DNA of 62,895 nucleotides from Emticicia agri (GCF_004168285.1 NZ_SEWF01000036.1:1-62895); one strand, 5' to 3'. Positions 35,096 to 43,687 are shown, counted from the stretch's first letter. A program made the numbers and translations. Notes: generated by a model not told the origin, from the letters alone.

Positions 35096-35144
35096 TTCGA
35101 CAATCTGCATCGCAACGGCGACCCGTTTGAAAATCGACAATTAC
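35096..35144 (-). repeat. Right arm of the long-range inverted repeat
   Basis: ATCGCAACGGCGACCCGT and GAAAATCGACAAT are the inverted counterpart of 33775-33825. A gene, a promoter and a palindromic element lie between the arms. Confidence 0.7.
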
Positions 35145-35145
35145 T

Positions 35146-35871
35146 CTATCTACTCAACAACTTACTCTTCACCACAATAGCAATAACTTGCTCACGCATG
35201 GTGCGGCTGATGGGAATCAGATGGCTTTGAATCGTGATGTCGTTGTTTTCGATACTGCCGATTTTGGCAATCGCCACCAGATACGATTTATGTACCCGCA
35301 AAAAACGATTCGGGTCAAGGTATTCCTCTACCGTTTTCAGGGGCAATAAAGTCATGTATTTGCCCCGGGTGGTAAAAATAATCACGTAGTTTTGTAAGGC
35401 TTGTACAAACAATATCTCATCAATCAGAATCTTTTCATATTTGCTTTCGCACTTGATAAACAGATAGTCAGGTTCTGATGGCTGATTCAGATTTTCAGCT
35501 TTCTGATTTTTCAGTAAGTGTAGTTCCTTTGCTTTATTGGTAGCCTTATAAAACCGATTAAAAGTAATGGGTTTCAGCAGATAATCAACCACATCAAACT
35601 GAAAGCCCTCAAGGGCATAGTTGGGGTAAGCCGTAGTAATAATCACCATTGGCAGATTTGGCTTGATTTTCAGAAAGTCAAGCCCCGTCATGTGCGGCAT
35701 CTGAATATCTAAAAAAATCAGGTCTATCCGTTCATTTTCCAGTATTTTATTCAGTTCAAGCGGATTTTCGGCAATAGCGGCTAATTCAAGGTAATCAATT
35801 ACCTCAATATACTTCATTAAACCCTCACTGGCTAATGGCTCATCATCTACTATTACACACCTGAGTTTCAT
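35146..35871 (-). CDS. LytTR family response regulator
   Basis: A 241-residue protein. Residues 1-115 are a receiver domain with acidic residues at 9-10 (VIVDDEPLA), phospho-acceptor D55 (LIFLDIQMPHMTG) and a conserved Lys in YLLKPITF. Residues 140-236 are a LytTR DNA-binding domain (FLRVHKSYLVAIAKIGSI, IPISRTMREQV). It works with the histidine kinase encoded immediately upstream, with which it overlaps by ATGA. Targets cannot be read; no matching promoter sites were noticed. Confidence 0.9.
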   Translation of the reverse strand: MKLRCVIVDDEPLASEGLMKYIEVIDYLELAAIAENPLELNKILENERIDLIFLDIQMPHMTGLDFLKIKPNLPMVIITTAYPNYALEGFQFDVVDYLLKPITFNRFYKATNKAKELHLLKNQKAENLNQPSEPDYLFIKCESKYEKILIDEILFVQALQNYVIIFTTRGKYMTLLPLKTVEEYLDPNRFLRVHKSYLVAIAKIGSIENNDITIQSHLIPISRTMREQVIAIVVKSKLLSR

Positions 35872-36932
35872 GGCAAATGGATGGTCAGTGCTACTTTATA
35901 GGTTTTATGGTCTGAATCAATACACAATTGGTGCTGATGCGGATAAATCAGGTTTAGCCGCCGTTGCACATTCTTCATACCTATGCCCGACGAGGGCGAG
36001 TTCGTATCTCCTCCCCGACTGTTTTCTATCTGCATTTCAAGTGTTTTATGGTCTTTTACGGCCAGACACATCCGTATAAAATTCTTCTGCGTTTTGCCTT
36101 TAGATACGTGTTTGAAAGCATTTTCAACAAATGACAACAGGATAAACGGCGCAATATTGGCTCCCTGTGCCGAAGCATGATTGATTTCAAACTGTAACTC
36201 AGTCTGGTTTTCATTCAGCCTGAGTGATTCTAATTCTATAAAATTCTCTAAAAAATGTAATTCTTTGCTGAGTGGTATTTCCTGGTCGTTACACTCATAC
36301 AACTGATACCTCAACATGTCAGAAAACGATGCCAAAGATTCAGAAGCCAAATCAGGATTTTTGTGAATCAGCACAAAAATAGAATTAATGGTATTGAACA
36401 AAAAATGAGGATTTATCTGCGATTTCAGGTATTTCAGTTCGGTTTCGAGGTTATCTTTTTCCAGAGCCAGACGTTTTTTTTCGGTTTCCAGCCAGTTTTT
36501 GCCTAATTTGATACTCATGGCTAAAGTCATGCTCCCAACTGTTGACGGAAAGGCATTGGTAGCAAAAATAAGCAGGAACTGGTCAGGCCGACGACCGAAT
36601 ATCTGCTCAAAGGTTAAATCAGAGAAATAAGGTGCCAGATAATACCCACTCACAATTAAAGCCGAACAAATTAGAATGGTAACCATAACCAGCGCAATAT
36701 AGGTTTTATACTTGCCTACATACAAAAACCGGGGTATCAGGTAATACAGGTTAAAATAAGCTCCTAAAGCCTGAAAAATGATATACCCATAGAATTTAAC
36801 CGGAAAAGCCCCTAAAAAAAGATACGCATACGCATCAGGCAGATTGCCGATATTAATCCAGAGCCACAGCAGATGGTAGCATATCCAGAAAAGAATATGG
36901 TGAAGTTTATATCTGAAAAACCAGTTTTGCAT
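35868..36932 (-). CDS. LytS-like sensor histidine kinase
   Basis: From the ATG at 36932 the protein has 354 residues. Four hydrophobic segments (about residues 8-140) are followed by a coiled coil and the His box QINPHFLFNTINSIF, with phospho-acceptor H in NPHFLFN. An ATPase domain carries FVENAFKHVSKG and GIGMKNVQRRL. It is a dimeric kinase of the LytS/YehU class that phosphorylates the LytTR regulator encoded next, the two overlapping by four bases. The stimulus is unknown. The frame runs further upstream to 36995, but the Met at 36932 begins the membrane part. Confidence 0.88.
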   Translation of the reverse strand: MQNWFFRYKLHHILFWICYHLLWLWINIGNLPDAYAYLFLGAFPVKFYGYIIFQALGAYFNLYYLIPRFLYVGKYKTYIALVMVTILICSALIVSGYYLAPYFSDLTFEQIFGRRPDQFLLIFATNAFPSTVGSMTLAMSIKLGKNWLETEKKRLALEKDNLETELKYLKSQINPHFLFNTINSIFVLIHKNPDLASESLASFSDMLRYQLYECNDQEIPLSKELHFLENFIELESLRLNENQTELQFEINHASAQGANIAPFILLSFVENAFKHVSKGKTQKNFIRMCLAVKDHKTLEMQIENSRGGDTNSPSSGIGMKNVQRRLNLIYPHQHQLCIDSDHKTYKVALTIHLP

Positions 36933-37166
36933 CAAAACAGACAAAGAAAATAAGCCATTCTTATACACCAAAATTAGCCATATTCCACTTGGCACCCAAA
37001 CCCTGCTTGACGTAAGGTAAGAAATAATTGATGAAATGCAGAGACCCGTTTCTGTTAAATCTTGATTTATTTTATTACTGGCACGATTCCGAGAATTTTC
37101 TGGTTTGTTTTTTGAAGATTAAGCTCATATAATGACAGACATTTTATCGAAGCCAACCAGTAAAAA

Positions 37167-37697
37167 ATGAATTTTAAACTTTACTTATCCTCTCCTACTG
37201 TACTCATAATTGACCCCTTATTTCTTCGTGAAGAATTGCTGGATTATTTTCATCATTTGCCTCTTGAAGAGCCGATTACCTTTACCAAAGCAGAAAAAAT
37301 CAATAAAACATTATTCCCTCATGGTGGGTCTATTATTGGCTTTTATCAGATAAATAGCTTTGTTGAAGGGGAATATGTAATAGATGCTTCAGAGATATTC
37401 AGAATTTTTGAAGAAGATTTTGAAGAATATGATTTATCAGAAGAATGTTTGTTTGGGGTTGATAGCGGTGAAATTCTGGTAATTGAATGGGCCTATATCA
37501 AAGAATTTATAGCGGAAAATAAAACAAATCTTACTGATTCAGAATCTTTCAAGGAAGTATTGGCAAGACAAAATTACCTCAATGAGCAAAACAGGTTTGA
37601 CCTGATTGAGGCTTTTGATATTGATAATTCATGGACAGAATTTACAGGTGATGGAAGATATGTTGTAACCGAAGATTTTCTAACACTTTTGAATTAA
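37167..37697 (+). CDS. Hypothetical protein
   Basis: A 176-residue acidic, soluble protein without signal peptide. It has a strand (YLSSPTVLIIDPLF), short helices (REELLDYFHHLPL) and a Glu-rich centre (EIFRIFEEDFEEYDLSEECLF) followed by GVDSGEILVIEWAYI. I do not recognise the family; the VDSGEI-type turn hints at a SMI1/immunity-like small fold, but this is weak. It lies beside the DUF1877 gene, with which it shares a flanking direct repeat region. Confidence 0.5.
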   Translation: MNFKLYLSSPTVLIIDPLFLREELLDYFHHLPLEEPITFTKAEKINKTLFPHGGSIIGFYQINSFVEGEYVIDASEIFRIFEEDFEEYDLSEECLFGVDSGEILVIEWAYIKEFIAENKTNLTDSESFKEVLARQNYLNEQNRFDLIEAFDIDNSWTEFTGDGRYVVTEDFLTLLN

Positions 37698-37703
37698 ATT
37701 TCT

Positions 37704-37773
37704 CGTCCCCTAAGAGTCTCTTGCAAAGGACTCTTAGGGCAGGAGCTTAGCTAACCTTATAAAACCCAACTCA
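37704..37773 (+). repeat. Direct repeat copy A flanking the DUF1877 gene, with hairpin
   Basis: The stem CCCTAAGAGTC / GACTCTTAGGG (37708-37739) may end the gene before it. The hairpin and flanking text to CCCAACTCAT are repeated in the same orientation at 38377-38440. Confidence 0.7.
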
Positions 37774-37840
37774 TTAGCAGTAATCTGGTTTCAAAAGGAT
37801 TAACCCCAAGCAATGATCCTGCTTTGAGAATTAAGCCTTC

Positions 37841-38320
37841 TTAATTCAAAAAAGTAATAATTGCTTCATTATTGCTACTAGCCTTTGCATAAAAACTCTG
37901 AACCTTTTTAAAAAAGGAAAGTAAATAATTAAAACCCGCCTCCTCATCCTCCCATATCTCCGGATAAACCTCAGCTTCCATCATTGCTTTCGCATCATAA
38001 TTATTACGTAATTCTTCCTCAGAAATTCTCAAAATCCGTTCATTAGACTCTTTTACTTGGTCAGGAATAAAATAATATGCAGGGCCATAGCCTAAATCCT
38101 GCTTTCGATCTATCACTCGTCTGCCAAAGAGAATACTGTCTGGCCCATCGTAAATAGTTTGCTTGTCTATCAGAAAAATAATACCAGCCCAGGCTTTATC
38201 AATATCAATTAAATTAGGTTCTTCTTCATTATTTAATTTTTCAATTAATAGCGAACTATCTGTTCGAAAGGCTTCAAGCTCGATTGCTGTAACCCGAAGC
38301 AAAATTCCAATCATGCTCAT
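37841..38320 (-). CDS. DUF1877 family protein (YfbM-like)
   Basis: A 159-residue soluble protein matching DUF1877/YfbM: it begins MSMIGILLRVTAIELEAF and contains IDKAWAGIIFLIDKQ, then LGYGPAYYFIPDQVKE and EEELRNNYDAKAMMEAEVYP. The family has a known fold but no firm function, and often lies next to toxin or immunity genes. The gene lies between two direct repeats (37704-37773, 38377-38440), in opposite orientation to the preceding hypothetical gene. It may have arrived as a cassette. Confidence 0.85.
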   Translation of the reverse strand: MSMIGILLRVTAIELEAFRTDSSLLIEKLNNEEEPNLIDIDKAWAGIIFLIDKQTIYDGPDSILFGRRVIDRKQDLGYGPAYYFIPDQVKESNERILRISEEELRNNYDAKAMMEAEVYPEIWEDEEAGFNYLLSFFKKVQSFYAKASSNNEAIITFLN

Positions 38321-38376
38321 GAATAATACTTTTATGGTTAATTACTTTTATAATCACACAATATACCCCAAACTTC

Positions 38377-38440
38377 CGCCCCCTAACAGTCTCTTGAAAA
38401 GAACTCTTAGGCAAGAAACTTACCTACTCCCCCAACTCAT
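38377..38440 (+). repeat. Direct repeat copy B flanking the DUF1877 gene
   Basis: CCCCTAACAGTCTCTTG, AGAACTCTTAGG and CCCAACTCAT repeat the order of copy A with substitutions, so the hairpin is imperfect here. Together the copies bracket 37841-38320. Confidence 0.65.
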
Positions 38441-38448
38441 CATCTACC

Positions 38449-38763
38449 TCAATCAACAAGCGCCTCCAATGTCTCAAAAACCGGAATCATCGTTTTTCCT
38501 TTTTCGGTCAGGTAATACTCAATATGCAATGGTTTCAGCTTGATGGTTACTTTTTCCAGTAATCCGGCTTCTTCCAGTTCTTTCAATGCCAATGCCAGCT
38601 ACTGCTTATTTGACCCCTCTAACCGACGCAGTAAATTACTGAAACGCAACGGCCCAATAACAGCCAGACGAAAAATTTCCGGCTTCCATTTCCCCGACAA
38701 TAGTTTCAACAATAGCTGTGCCGGGCATGTCTCTGTATTTACTTCCATCTTTTGAGTAGTCAT
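38449..38763 (-). pseudogene. HxlR-type regulator broken by an in-frame TAG
   Basis: Read from the ATG at 38763, the frame gives an HxlR protein: TETCPAQLLLKLLSGKWKPE, then PLRFSNLLRRLEGSNKQ, a TAG at 38599-38601, then LALALKELEEAGLLEKV and YYLTEKGKTMIPVFETLEAL. It ends at TGA 38449-38451, 104 codons in all. The Cys in TETCP is the conserved redox Cys in HxlR-type regulators. The stop falls in the recognition helix, so the protein should be non-functional unless the TAG is read through or is a sequencing error. Confidence 0.8.
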
Positions 38764-38815
38764 GTTTTTTTGACTTATTGACTGCTTGCTAAAGGTTTCA
38801 GACCTTTGTAGAAAT

Positions 38816-38975
38816 GAAGTTGTTTAGGATTTTAATTTCTATTTAAAAATTGAGATGTTTTGAGCGAGCCAAGTCAAATGATGAGGCAATAGCAGCGCTA
38901 TTGTCGAAATTATTTGACGCAGGCGTAGCCAAAACAGCGCATTTTTAAACGAAAGAAATAATCCTAAACAACTTC
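38816..38975. repeat. 160-bp imperfect palindromic element
   Basis: The ends GAAGTTGTTTAGGAT and ATCCTAAACAACTTC are inverted and the arms pair to a centre at AATAGCAGCGCTATT (about 38888-38902). It has the same size and layout as 8517-8682 but a different sequence. It fills the gap between the HxlR pseudogene and the divergent DsbA-like gene. Confidence 0.8.
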
Positions 38976-39037
38976 AATATAAAGCAGATAGGCTGAAAAT
39001 GGTTCAAAAATCATAAAAATTCAAGCTATATAGGCGA

Positions 39038-40015
39038 ATGAAGTATGTAAAGATTCTTTTTATACTTGGCAGTCTTTGCTGTCAGGCACAAACCAAAAAA
39101 CCAATGACAACAAACAATAATCCGCTCTTGTGCGACCCCGAATCTGGTATCTGTGAGATACCCGGCACAAAAAACACGGCTGAAAAACAAACAGTAGCTG
39201 CACAGCATAAACCTGTAAAAATTATCTATTTCACAGACCCTATCTGTTCTTCGTGCTGGGGCATAGAACCTCAACTGCGAAAGCTAAAACTGGAATACGG
39301 CGCTGAAGTAGAAATTGAATACCACATGGGCGGACTGCTGCCCGACTGGAGTTATAATAGCGGCGGCATCAGCAAACCCTCAGATGTAGCCCACCACTGG
39401 GACGAAGTAAGTCTGCACTACCAGATGCCTATTGATGGCGATGTATGGTTAGAAGACCCTTTAGATTCGTCGTATCCGCCATCGATAGCTTTTAAAGCAG
39501 CACAATTGCAGGACGAGAAAAAAGCCATTGTTTTTCTTCGTTCGATGCGTGAAATGGTGTTTCTGCAAAAGAAAAACATCACTAAATGGGAAGTATTGGC
39601 ACAAGCAGCTACAAAAGCAGGCTTAGACACCCAAAAATTAGAACAGGATTATAATGGCGTAGCAAAAGAGCTTTTCCAGGCTGATTTAAATCTTGCCCGA
39701 CAAATGGGTGTAAGGGGTTTCCCTTCTGTTTTTGTTACCAATAGAGCCGGAAATTCAGAATTTATCTATGGCACCAAACCTTACACAGTCTATGAAAATG
39801 GTATTAGTAAAATTTATCCGGCAGTAGCAAAAACCACCTACCAAAAAGACTGGGAAAGCCTTTTCCATAAATATCCTACGCTCACGCTAAGAGAATTTTC
39901 AGAGCTTGCCGAAGTATCTTCCCAAAAAGCCAACGAAATACTCGAAAATCTGGCAGTCAACCAAAAACTCAAAAAATTCACCACCAAAAACGGCGCAATC
40001 TGGATAAAGGAGTAA
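39038..40015 (+). CDS. DsbA/FrnE-like thioredoxin-fold protein
   Basis: A 325-residue protein with the DsbA/FrnE opening IIYFTDPICSSCWGIEPQL, where CSSC is the redox pair, and the later RQMGVRGFPSVFVTN cis-Pro strand. The N-terminus MKYVKILFILGSLCCQA looks like a signal peptide, so the Met at 39038 is kept. A start at M23 (MTTNNNPLLCDPESG) would give a cytoplasmic form like SpxH or FrnE. It would oxidise or isomerise disulphides. The neighbouring HxlR pseudogene once could have been a redox regulator of this gene. The last 60 residues form a winged-helix-like addition (LREFSELAEVSSQKANEILE). Confidence 0.8.
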   Translation: MKYVKILFILGSLCCQAQTKKPMTTNNNPLLCDPESGICEIPGTKNTAEKQTVAAQHKPVKIIYFTDPICSSCWGIEPQLRKLKLEYGAEVEIEYHMGGLLPDWSYNSGGISKPSDVAHHWDEVSLHYQMPIDGDVWLEDPLDSSYPPSIAFKAAQLQDEKKAIVFLRSMREMVFLQKKNITKWEVLAQAATKAGLDTQKLEQDYNGVAKELFQADLNLARQMGVRGFPSVFVTNRAGNSEFIYGTKPYTVYENGISKIYPAVAKTTYQKDWESLFHKYPTLTLREFSELAEVSSQKANEILENLAVNQKLKKFTTKNGAIWIKE

Positions 40016-40024
40016 GACTAATTT

Positions 40025-40061
40025 TTCCATCAGGGGTTCATTTACATAATCCCTGATGGAA
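40025..40061 (+). terminator. Hairpin terminator after the DsbA-like gene
   Basis: A perfect 11-bp stem, TTCCATCAGGG with CCCTGATGGAA, and a 15-nt loop, ten bases past the stop. It could also serve the convergent Kazal-type gene in part. Confidence 0.6.
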
Positions 40062-40106
40062 CTATATTTCCACCCTTTAAAAAATCCCCCTTCAGGGAGG
40101 TCCGAC

Positions 40107-40349
40107 TTATCGGTTAGGGGTGGCCGCTTTACACTCCCCCTCAGTATATTTCGTTATTCCACGTGCCTCTGCTTCGCAGGAATTGCCATAGGTTTTATTA
40201 TTACACCCGCACACAGGTTGATAAATGGCGGTACAAGCCCTATCGTCTCTCACTTTCTCTTCACATTTACCCAGCTGGCTTGATTTTTTGCTACAACAAA
40301 AACAGGTCAATACCAATGCCGAAGCTATATATATTCTTACGTTTTTCAT
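40107..40349 (-). CDS. Kazal-type domain lipoprotein
   Basis: From the ATG at 40349 this is an 80-residue lipoprotein: MKNVRIYIASALVLTCFCC, then a Kazal-like module with ACTAIYQPVCGCNNKTYGNS and CEAEARGITKYTEGEC. The six cysteines and the PVCG...TY.N.C pattern are typical. Such domains inhibit serine proteases or help bind other proteins. It would sit in the envelope, where it may protect against host or self proteases. The upstream extension to 40388 is not preferred. It precedes no obvious partner. Confidence 0.8.
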   Translation of the reverse strand: MKNVRIYIASALVLTCFCCSKKSSQLGKCEEKVRDDRACTAIYQPVCGCNNKTYGNSCEAEARGITKYTEGECKAATPNR

Positions 40350-40394
40350 ATCAGTTACGTTTGTTAGATTTAATATGAAAAATTTCATGCCAGC

Positions 40395-41417
40395 TTACTG
40401 TTTCTTTTTAACCACAGGCTTGGGCTTGCTTACCGCAGGTTTGGGTTTTACCGTGGTTGTCTTCGGTGGATTGACCGTCGGTTTCGGGGTATTCGTTACA
40501 GGTCTGTTAGTATTGGTTACAGTTTTTGAGGTATTGGTGGCAGTTTTACCTCTGTTGCCTGACGGGAAAAAATACCTGACCCAGATGCTGTGATACTTAA
40601 AATCGGTAGCGTCTAAGGCGTCTCTCTGGTAGCCAAACATAATTTCAGGTTTAGGTTTAATACCCACCCCGAACCGTTGCAATCCAGTTGTTTTAAAATC
40701 AAAGTTTTTTACACTTACAGCTCCGTTTACATAAATCAATTCTTTATATCTGAAAGCTACGTCGGCTGCAAATAACTGACCCGGGCCGGCAGGTCCGTGT
40801 CTTTTATTTATATCAACCTGTAAATACGCCGCCGGAATAAATTTAATGTCGTAAGGCAGATAAAAGGTATAACCTCCTTGCAGAATCAATGCCTTATATG
40901 CTCCATTAGAAAATTCTCCTTTAGCAACGGACGTAACTATATGTGGAAAAGATAGCCCCACATAATTCTCTTTATTCTTGTTTTGCAAAGCTACTCCAAG
41001 CCCATACCTGAATACCTTCCCATTATTAAACTTCAACGGGTCATATACCCCAAGATTTGCACCGAAGGCTACATTAGTATGTCGGTCAATAGGCATTTCA
41101 TAGGCATAATTCAGTATCAGCGAATTGCTCGACTGTTGCTGACCCCATACATACGCCCCAAAATGGTGCGGACTTTTAGTAGGATGATAGGTGCCCGAAG
41201 CCAGATACTGGTAATTGTTGAAGTTATACTTGTTGCCGGGATATTTGAGGGTATAGCTCCCCGGCGAAAAAGATAGTAAGGCATTGTTGGCAGGCGCATT
41301 GACCAATAAGGCCGGATTAATGATTTGTTTGTCAAGATACCATTGTCTGAACTCTGCAATGGTCTGTGCCTGTACAGCATGCGCAGTAATCAGTAGTAAA
41401 ATGATTAGTCGTTTCAT
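40395..41417 (-). CDS. PorP/SprF family type IX secretion-associated membrane protein
   Basis: A 340-residue outer membrane protein. Signal peptide MKRLIILLLITAHAVQA; then the PorP/SprF opening WYLDKQIINPALLVNAPANN and alternating strands up to YHSIWVRYFFP. PorP/SprF proteins take part in T9SS-dependent surface attachment and gliding. The last 55 residues are an unusual low-complexity tail (TNTSKTVTNTNRPVTNTPKP and repeats of Pro-Lys), basic and probably exposed in the periplasm. No SprB-like giant adhesin gene is adjacent here, which is the usual partner. Confidence 0.8.
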   Translation of the reverse strand: MKRLIILLLITAHAVQAQTIAEFRQWYLDKQIINPALLVNAPANNALLSFSPGSYTLKYPGNKYNFNNYQYLASGTYHPTKSPHHFGAYVWGQQQSSNSLILNYAYEMPIDRHTNVAFGANLGVYDPLKFNNGKVFRYGLGVALQNKNKENYVGLSFPHIVTSVAKGEFSNGAYKALILQGGYTFYLPYDIKFIPAAYLQVDINKRHGPAGPGQLFAADVAFRYKELIYVNGAVSVKNFDFKTTGLQRFGVGIKPKPEIMFGYQRDALDATDFKYHSIWVRYFFPSGNRGKTATNTSKTVTNTNRPVTNTPKPTVNPPKTTTVKPKPAVSKPKPVVKKKQ

Positions 41418-41581
41418 TGGCTATTACGTATATCAAGTCTGTGGTTATTAGTATAAACAACCCAACGGGCTTTATATTGTTTGCAGGGTAGGAAAATAAG
41501 TGAAGGGTGTATCGGATGTTTATGATTCGAGGAATAGACATTCTTTTTTTCTTAATAGAAATATTTGCAAAGATGTGCAAA

Positions 41582-41719
41582 GTAGAGACAGGGCAATGTG
41601 TCGTTAAACATAAAGATAGGCACATTAGGATAAGACGTAAAGATTGGGTTGTTTTTTTGTAGAGACTGTCTTAAATTTGTCTCAACTCTATTCCTAACGA
41701 CACATTGCCCTGTCTCTAC
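41582..41719. repeat. Inverted repeat pair of 25 bp
   Basis: GTAGAGACAGGGCAATGTGT, extended by CGTTA (41582-41606), has a perfect inverted copy at 41695-41719, 88 bases apart. A degenerate third copy lies at 41832-41856 in the same orientation as the second. The gap 41418-42135 shows no gene; it holds these repeats, AT-rich text and a short GGCGACCGCCACGGCGAC block near 41940-41957. Confidence 0.8.
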
Positions 41720-42105
41720 AAAACCATCCTATTTGGAGAATTTTTTAATTTGGAGAGTTCTAAAGCTAATAAGCATCCTCATTAAAAATACGAATCTTTT
41801 TGACTACTCCATAAAACCTTATCTCTACGGCTAACAGCACAGTGCCCTGTCTCCACAACAATCAGGAATTTGTAAGAACTTTTATTTTGTGAGACATAAT
41901 AATTTGGTGGCTAAAATACTTCCTTTATTACCTTAGACGGCGACCGCCACGGCGACTTCAGTCGCTGACACTTAAAAATGCTATACTATACACCAGTCAA
42001 ACCCTACCCAATTATTCCATTACAACTCATTCCCATTTCTCACAATTCAACACCCCAATTCTGCAATTCATTACACCCTTTTTTTTATCCCATTTTTGCT
42101 TGGCG

Positions 42106-42113
42106 TAGTTTTG
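42106..42113 (+). promoter_or_regulatory. Promoter -7 box TAGTTTTG
   Basis: Matches TAnnTTTG and lies 22 nt before the ATG at 42136. Confidence 0.4.
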
Positions 42114-42135
42114 AATCATTAATTATGAAAAGCAA

Positions 42136-42714
42136 ATGAAAAAAATGAATCACACCGCAATTCCGGCAGTATTGGGCGCTCCGTTTCTGTTCATCGACAT
42201 GTGGGTCGGTGCCAGATACCCCGATTTCGCTACCACAGCCCCCTGGTTTTCGGGTTTTGCCGGACTCATCTACATTACAGCCTGGCTCCGGTCAGCAGAA
42301 AATCTTCGTCGTTTATTAGACAACGGCAAACGAGATTTTGGCTGGTACGCTATCCGTATCTTGATGTGTACCTTAATTATTGCTGATATATCTAACGTAT
42401 GGGCCATTGTTTCCACCGAAAAGCCACTGCTGTTTTATATACTCGATGCAGGTTGGCCTATCAGTCATTTACTCATGTTTCCCGTAGCGTGGGCAGTTAT
42501 CAGAAGCGGTATTTTCAGAGGTTATCAGCAGTTTCTACCCTTGCTGATGGGTCTATGGTTTCCGGTAGGTATGTTGTTAGGTCGCAATGATTTTGCCCTT
42601 TATTTCGGTGGACTTTACTCAACCATTGTCTGGTCGCTCTTTGCCATCGCTACTGCACGGGCAACCAATTCAACTGTTTTATCTTATTTAACTATCAATC
42701 ACAAAAACTATTGA
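42136..42714 (+). CDS. Integral membrane protein of unknown function
   Basis: A 192-residue protein with about five or six hydrophobic segments (for example FSGFAGLIYITAWL, RILMCTLIIADISNVWAI, LLMFPVAWAVIRSGIF, YFGGLYSTIVWSLFAIATA). No family motif is recognised. It ends just before the next lipoprotein gene, so the two probably share a transcript. Starts at 42136 or at the Met three codons on are both plausible. Confidence 0.6.
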   Translation: MKKMNHTAIPAVLGAPFLFIDMWVGARYPDFATTAPWFSGFAGLIYITAWLRSAENLRRLLDNGKRDFGWYAIRILMCTLIIADISNVWAIVSTEKPLLFYILDAGWPISHLLMFPVAWAVIRSGIFRGYQQFLPLLMGLWFPVGMLLGRNDFALYFGGLYSTIVWSLFAIATARATNSTVLSYLTINHKNY

Positions 42715-42719
42715 TAGCC

Positions 42720-43502
42720 ATGTCAATCTTATATATTTTTCGTTCAGTTATTGCCTCTGCTTGTTTATTAGCTTCTACCGCTTCATGTACTATCCCCGAA
42801 GGCAACGAGCCAGCACCGGGAGACGGCAAAGGTCAGGTAGGATACCTGATTGGTAAAGTAACCGACCCAAGCGGCAATCCCCTTTCAAAAGCTACTATTT
42901 ACATTGATAATACCGTTTTTAAAGGTCGTGGAGCAGAAGTTACCTCATCGGCTGATGGGTCTTATAAAATAGCAATGGTAGCAGGGTTAGGACAATGGGT
43001 AGCTAAAGGATATATACTGAAACAATACAATGGCCGTGTATATAAAATATTACTTCACCCTGAAAACAACGATTCGTTTTCTCAGGAAGAAAAACCTGTC
43101 AGAAACTTCCAGTGGAAATTGCAAGGACAACAGCCTGATTTAAGCCTGAATTTATTCTATGGTGGTTCGGCAGAATTATACAAAGACCCCAACGAAGAAA
43201 ACATGAACGATACCGAAAACGTAGAGTTTACTTTTCAACCAGACGGTGCTTTGATTGACGGCTCACAAGGTAAAACTTTAAAATTCAGAGGTGGTAAAGC
43301 AGGCACACAAAACCGCAACAGACTGATAGACATTCCGATAGGTCGTTATAAAGTAACAGCAGTTTATCTACCAACAGGCAAAGCACTTAAAGTAAAAGAC
43401 GCCTGGAACGACGACCCTTACGCAAGCAGTGCCATCATCGAATTTCACGGCACAGAAGAATCGTACAGAGCCAACCAGATGGGAATTGCTTATAGACAGT
43501 AA
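42720..43502 (+). CDS. Lipoprotein with carboxypeptidase regulatory-like domain
   Basis: From the ATG at 42720 this is a 260-residue lipoprotein: MSILYIFRSVIASACLLAST then ASC. Residues about 42-95 (GKVTDPSGNPLSKATIYIDN, then GSYKIAMVAGLGQWVAKGY) match the CarboxypepD_reg fold seen at the front of surface proteins. The rest is beta-rich (ENVEFTFQPDGALIDGS, RYKVTAVYLPTGKALKVKD). A TTG nine bases upstream is the other possible start. It follows a membrane protein gene closely and ends in a hairpin. Confidence 0.65.
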   Translation: MSILYIFRSVIASACLLASTASCTIPEGNEPAPGDGKGQVGYLIGKVTDPSGNPLSKATIYIDNTVFKGRGAEVTSSADGSYKIAMVAGLGQWVAKGYILKQYNGRVYKILLHPENNDSFSQEEKPVRNFQWKLQGQQPDLSLNLFYGGSAELYKDPNEENMNDTENVEFTFQPDGALIDGSQGKTLKFRGGKAGTQNRNRLIDIPIGRYKVTAVYLPTGKALKVKDAWNDDPYASSAIIEFHGTEESYRANQMGIAYRQ

Positions 43503-43518
43503 CCTCAACAGCAACAGC

Positions 43519-43556
43519 GTGGCACGCTTATCCTCGAAAGAGAAAGAGCGTGCCAC
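43519..43556 (+). terminator. Hairpin terminator after the lipoprotein gene
   Basis: GTGGCACGCT pairs with AGCGTGCCAC, a perfect 10-bp stem, followed by ATTTATTTT. It belongs to the same GGCACGCT hairpin family as 4245-4274. Confidence 0.65.
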
Positions 43557-43687
43557 ATTTATTTTATGACCTCTGTTCTTATGCTTTCCGTGTTCCTTGC
43601 TCCGTTCTCACTTGTTCCTTTCTGCTTTTTCCTTTCTCCTCCCACTGGTACAGTTTTTTAGCAATAGAATTGATAAATGATAATCCA

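Noticed and set aside
41649-41834. A 61-residue frame in the gap 41418-42135
   Set aside because: It reads through the inverted repeats at 41695-41719 and has no protein-like pattern.
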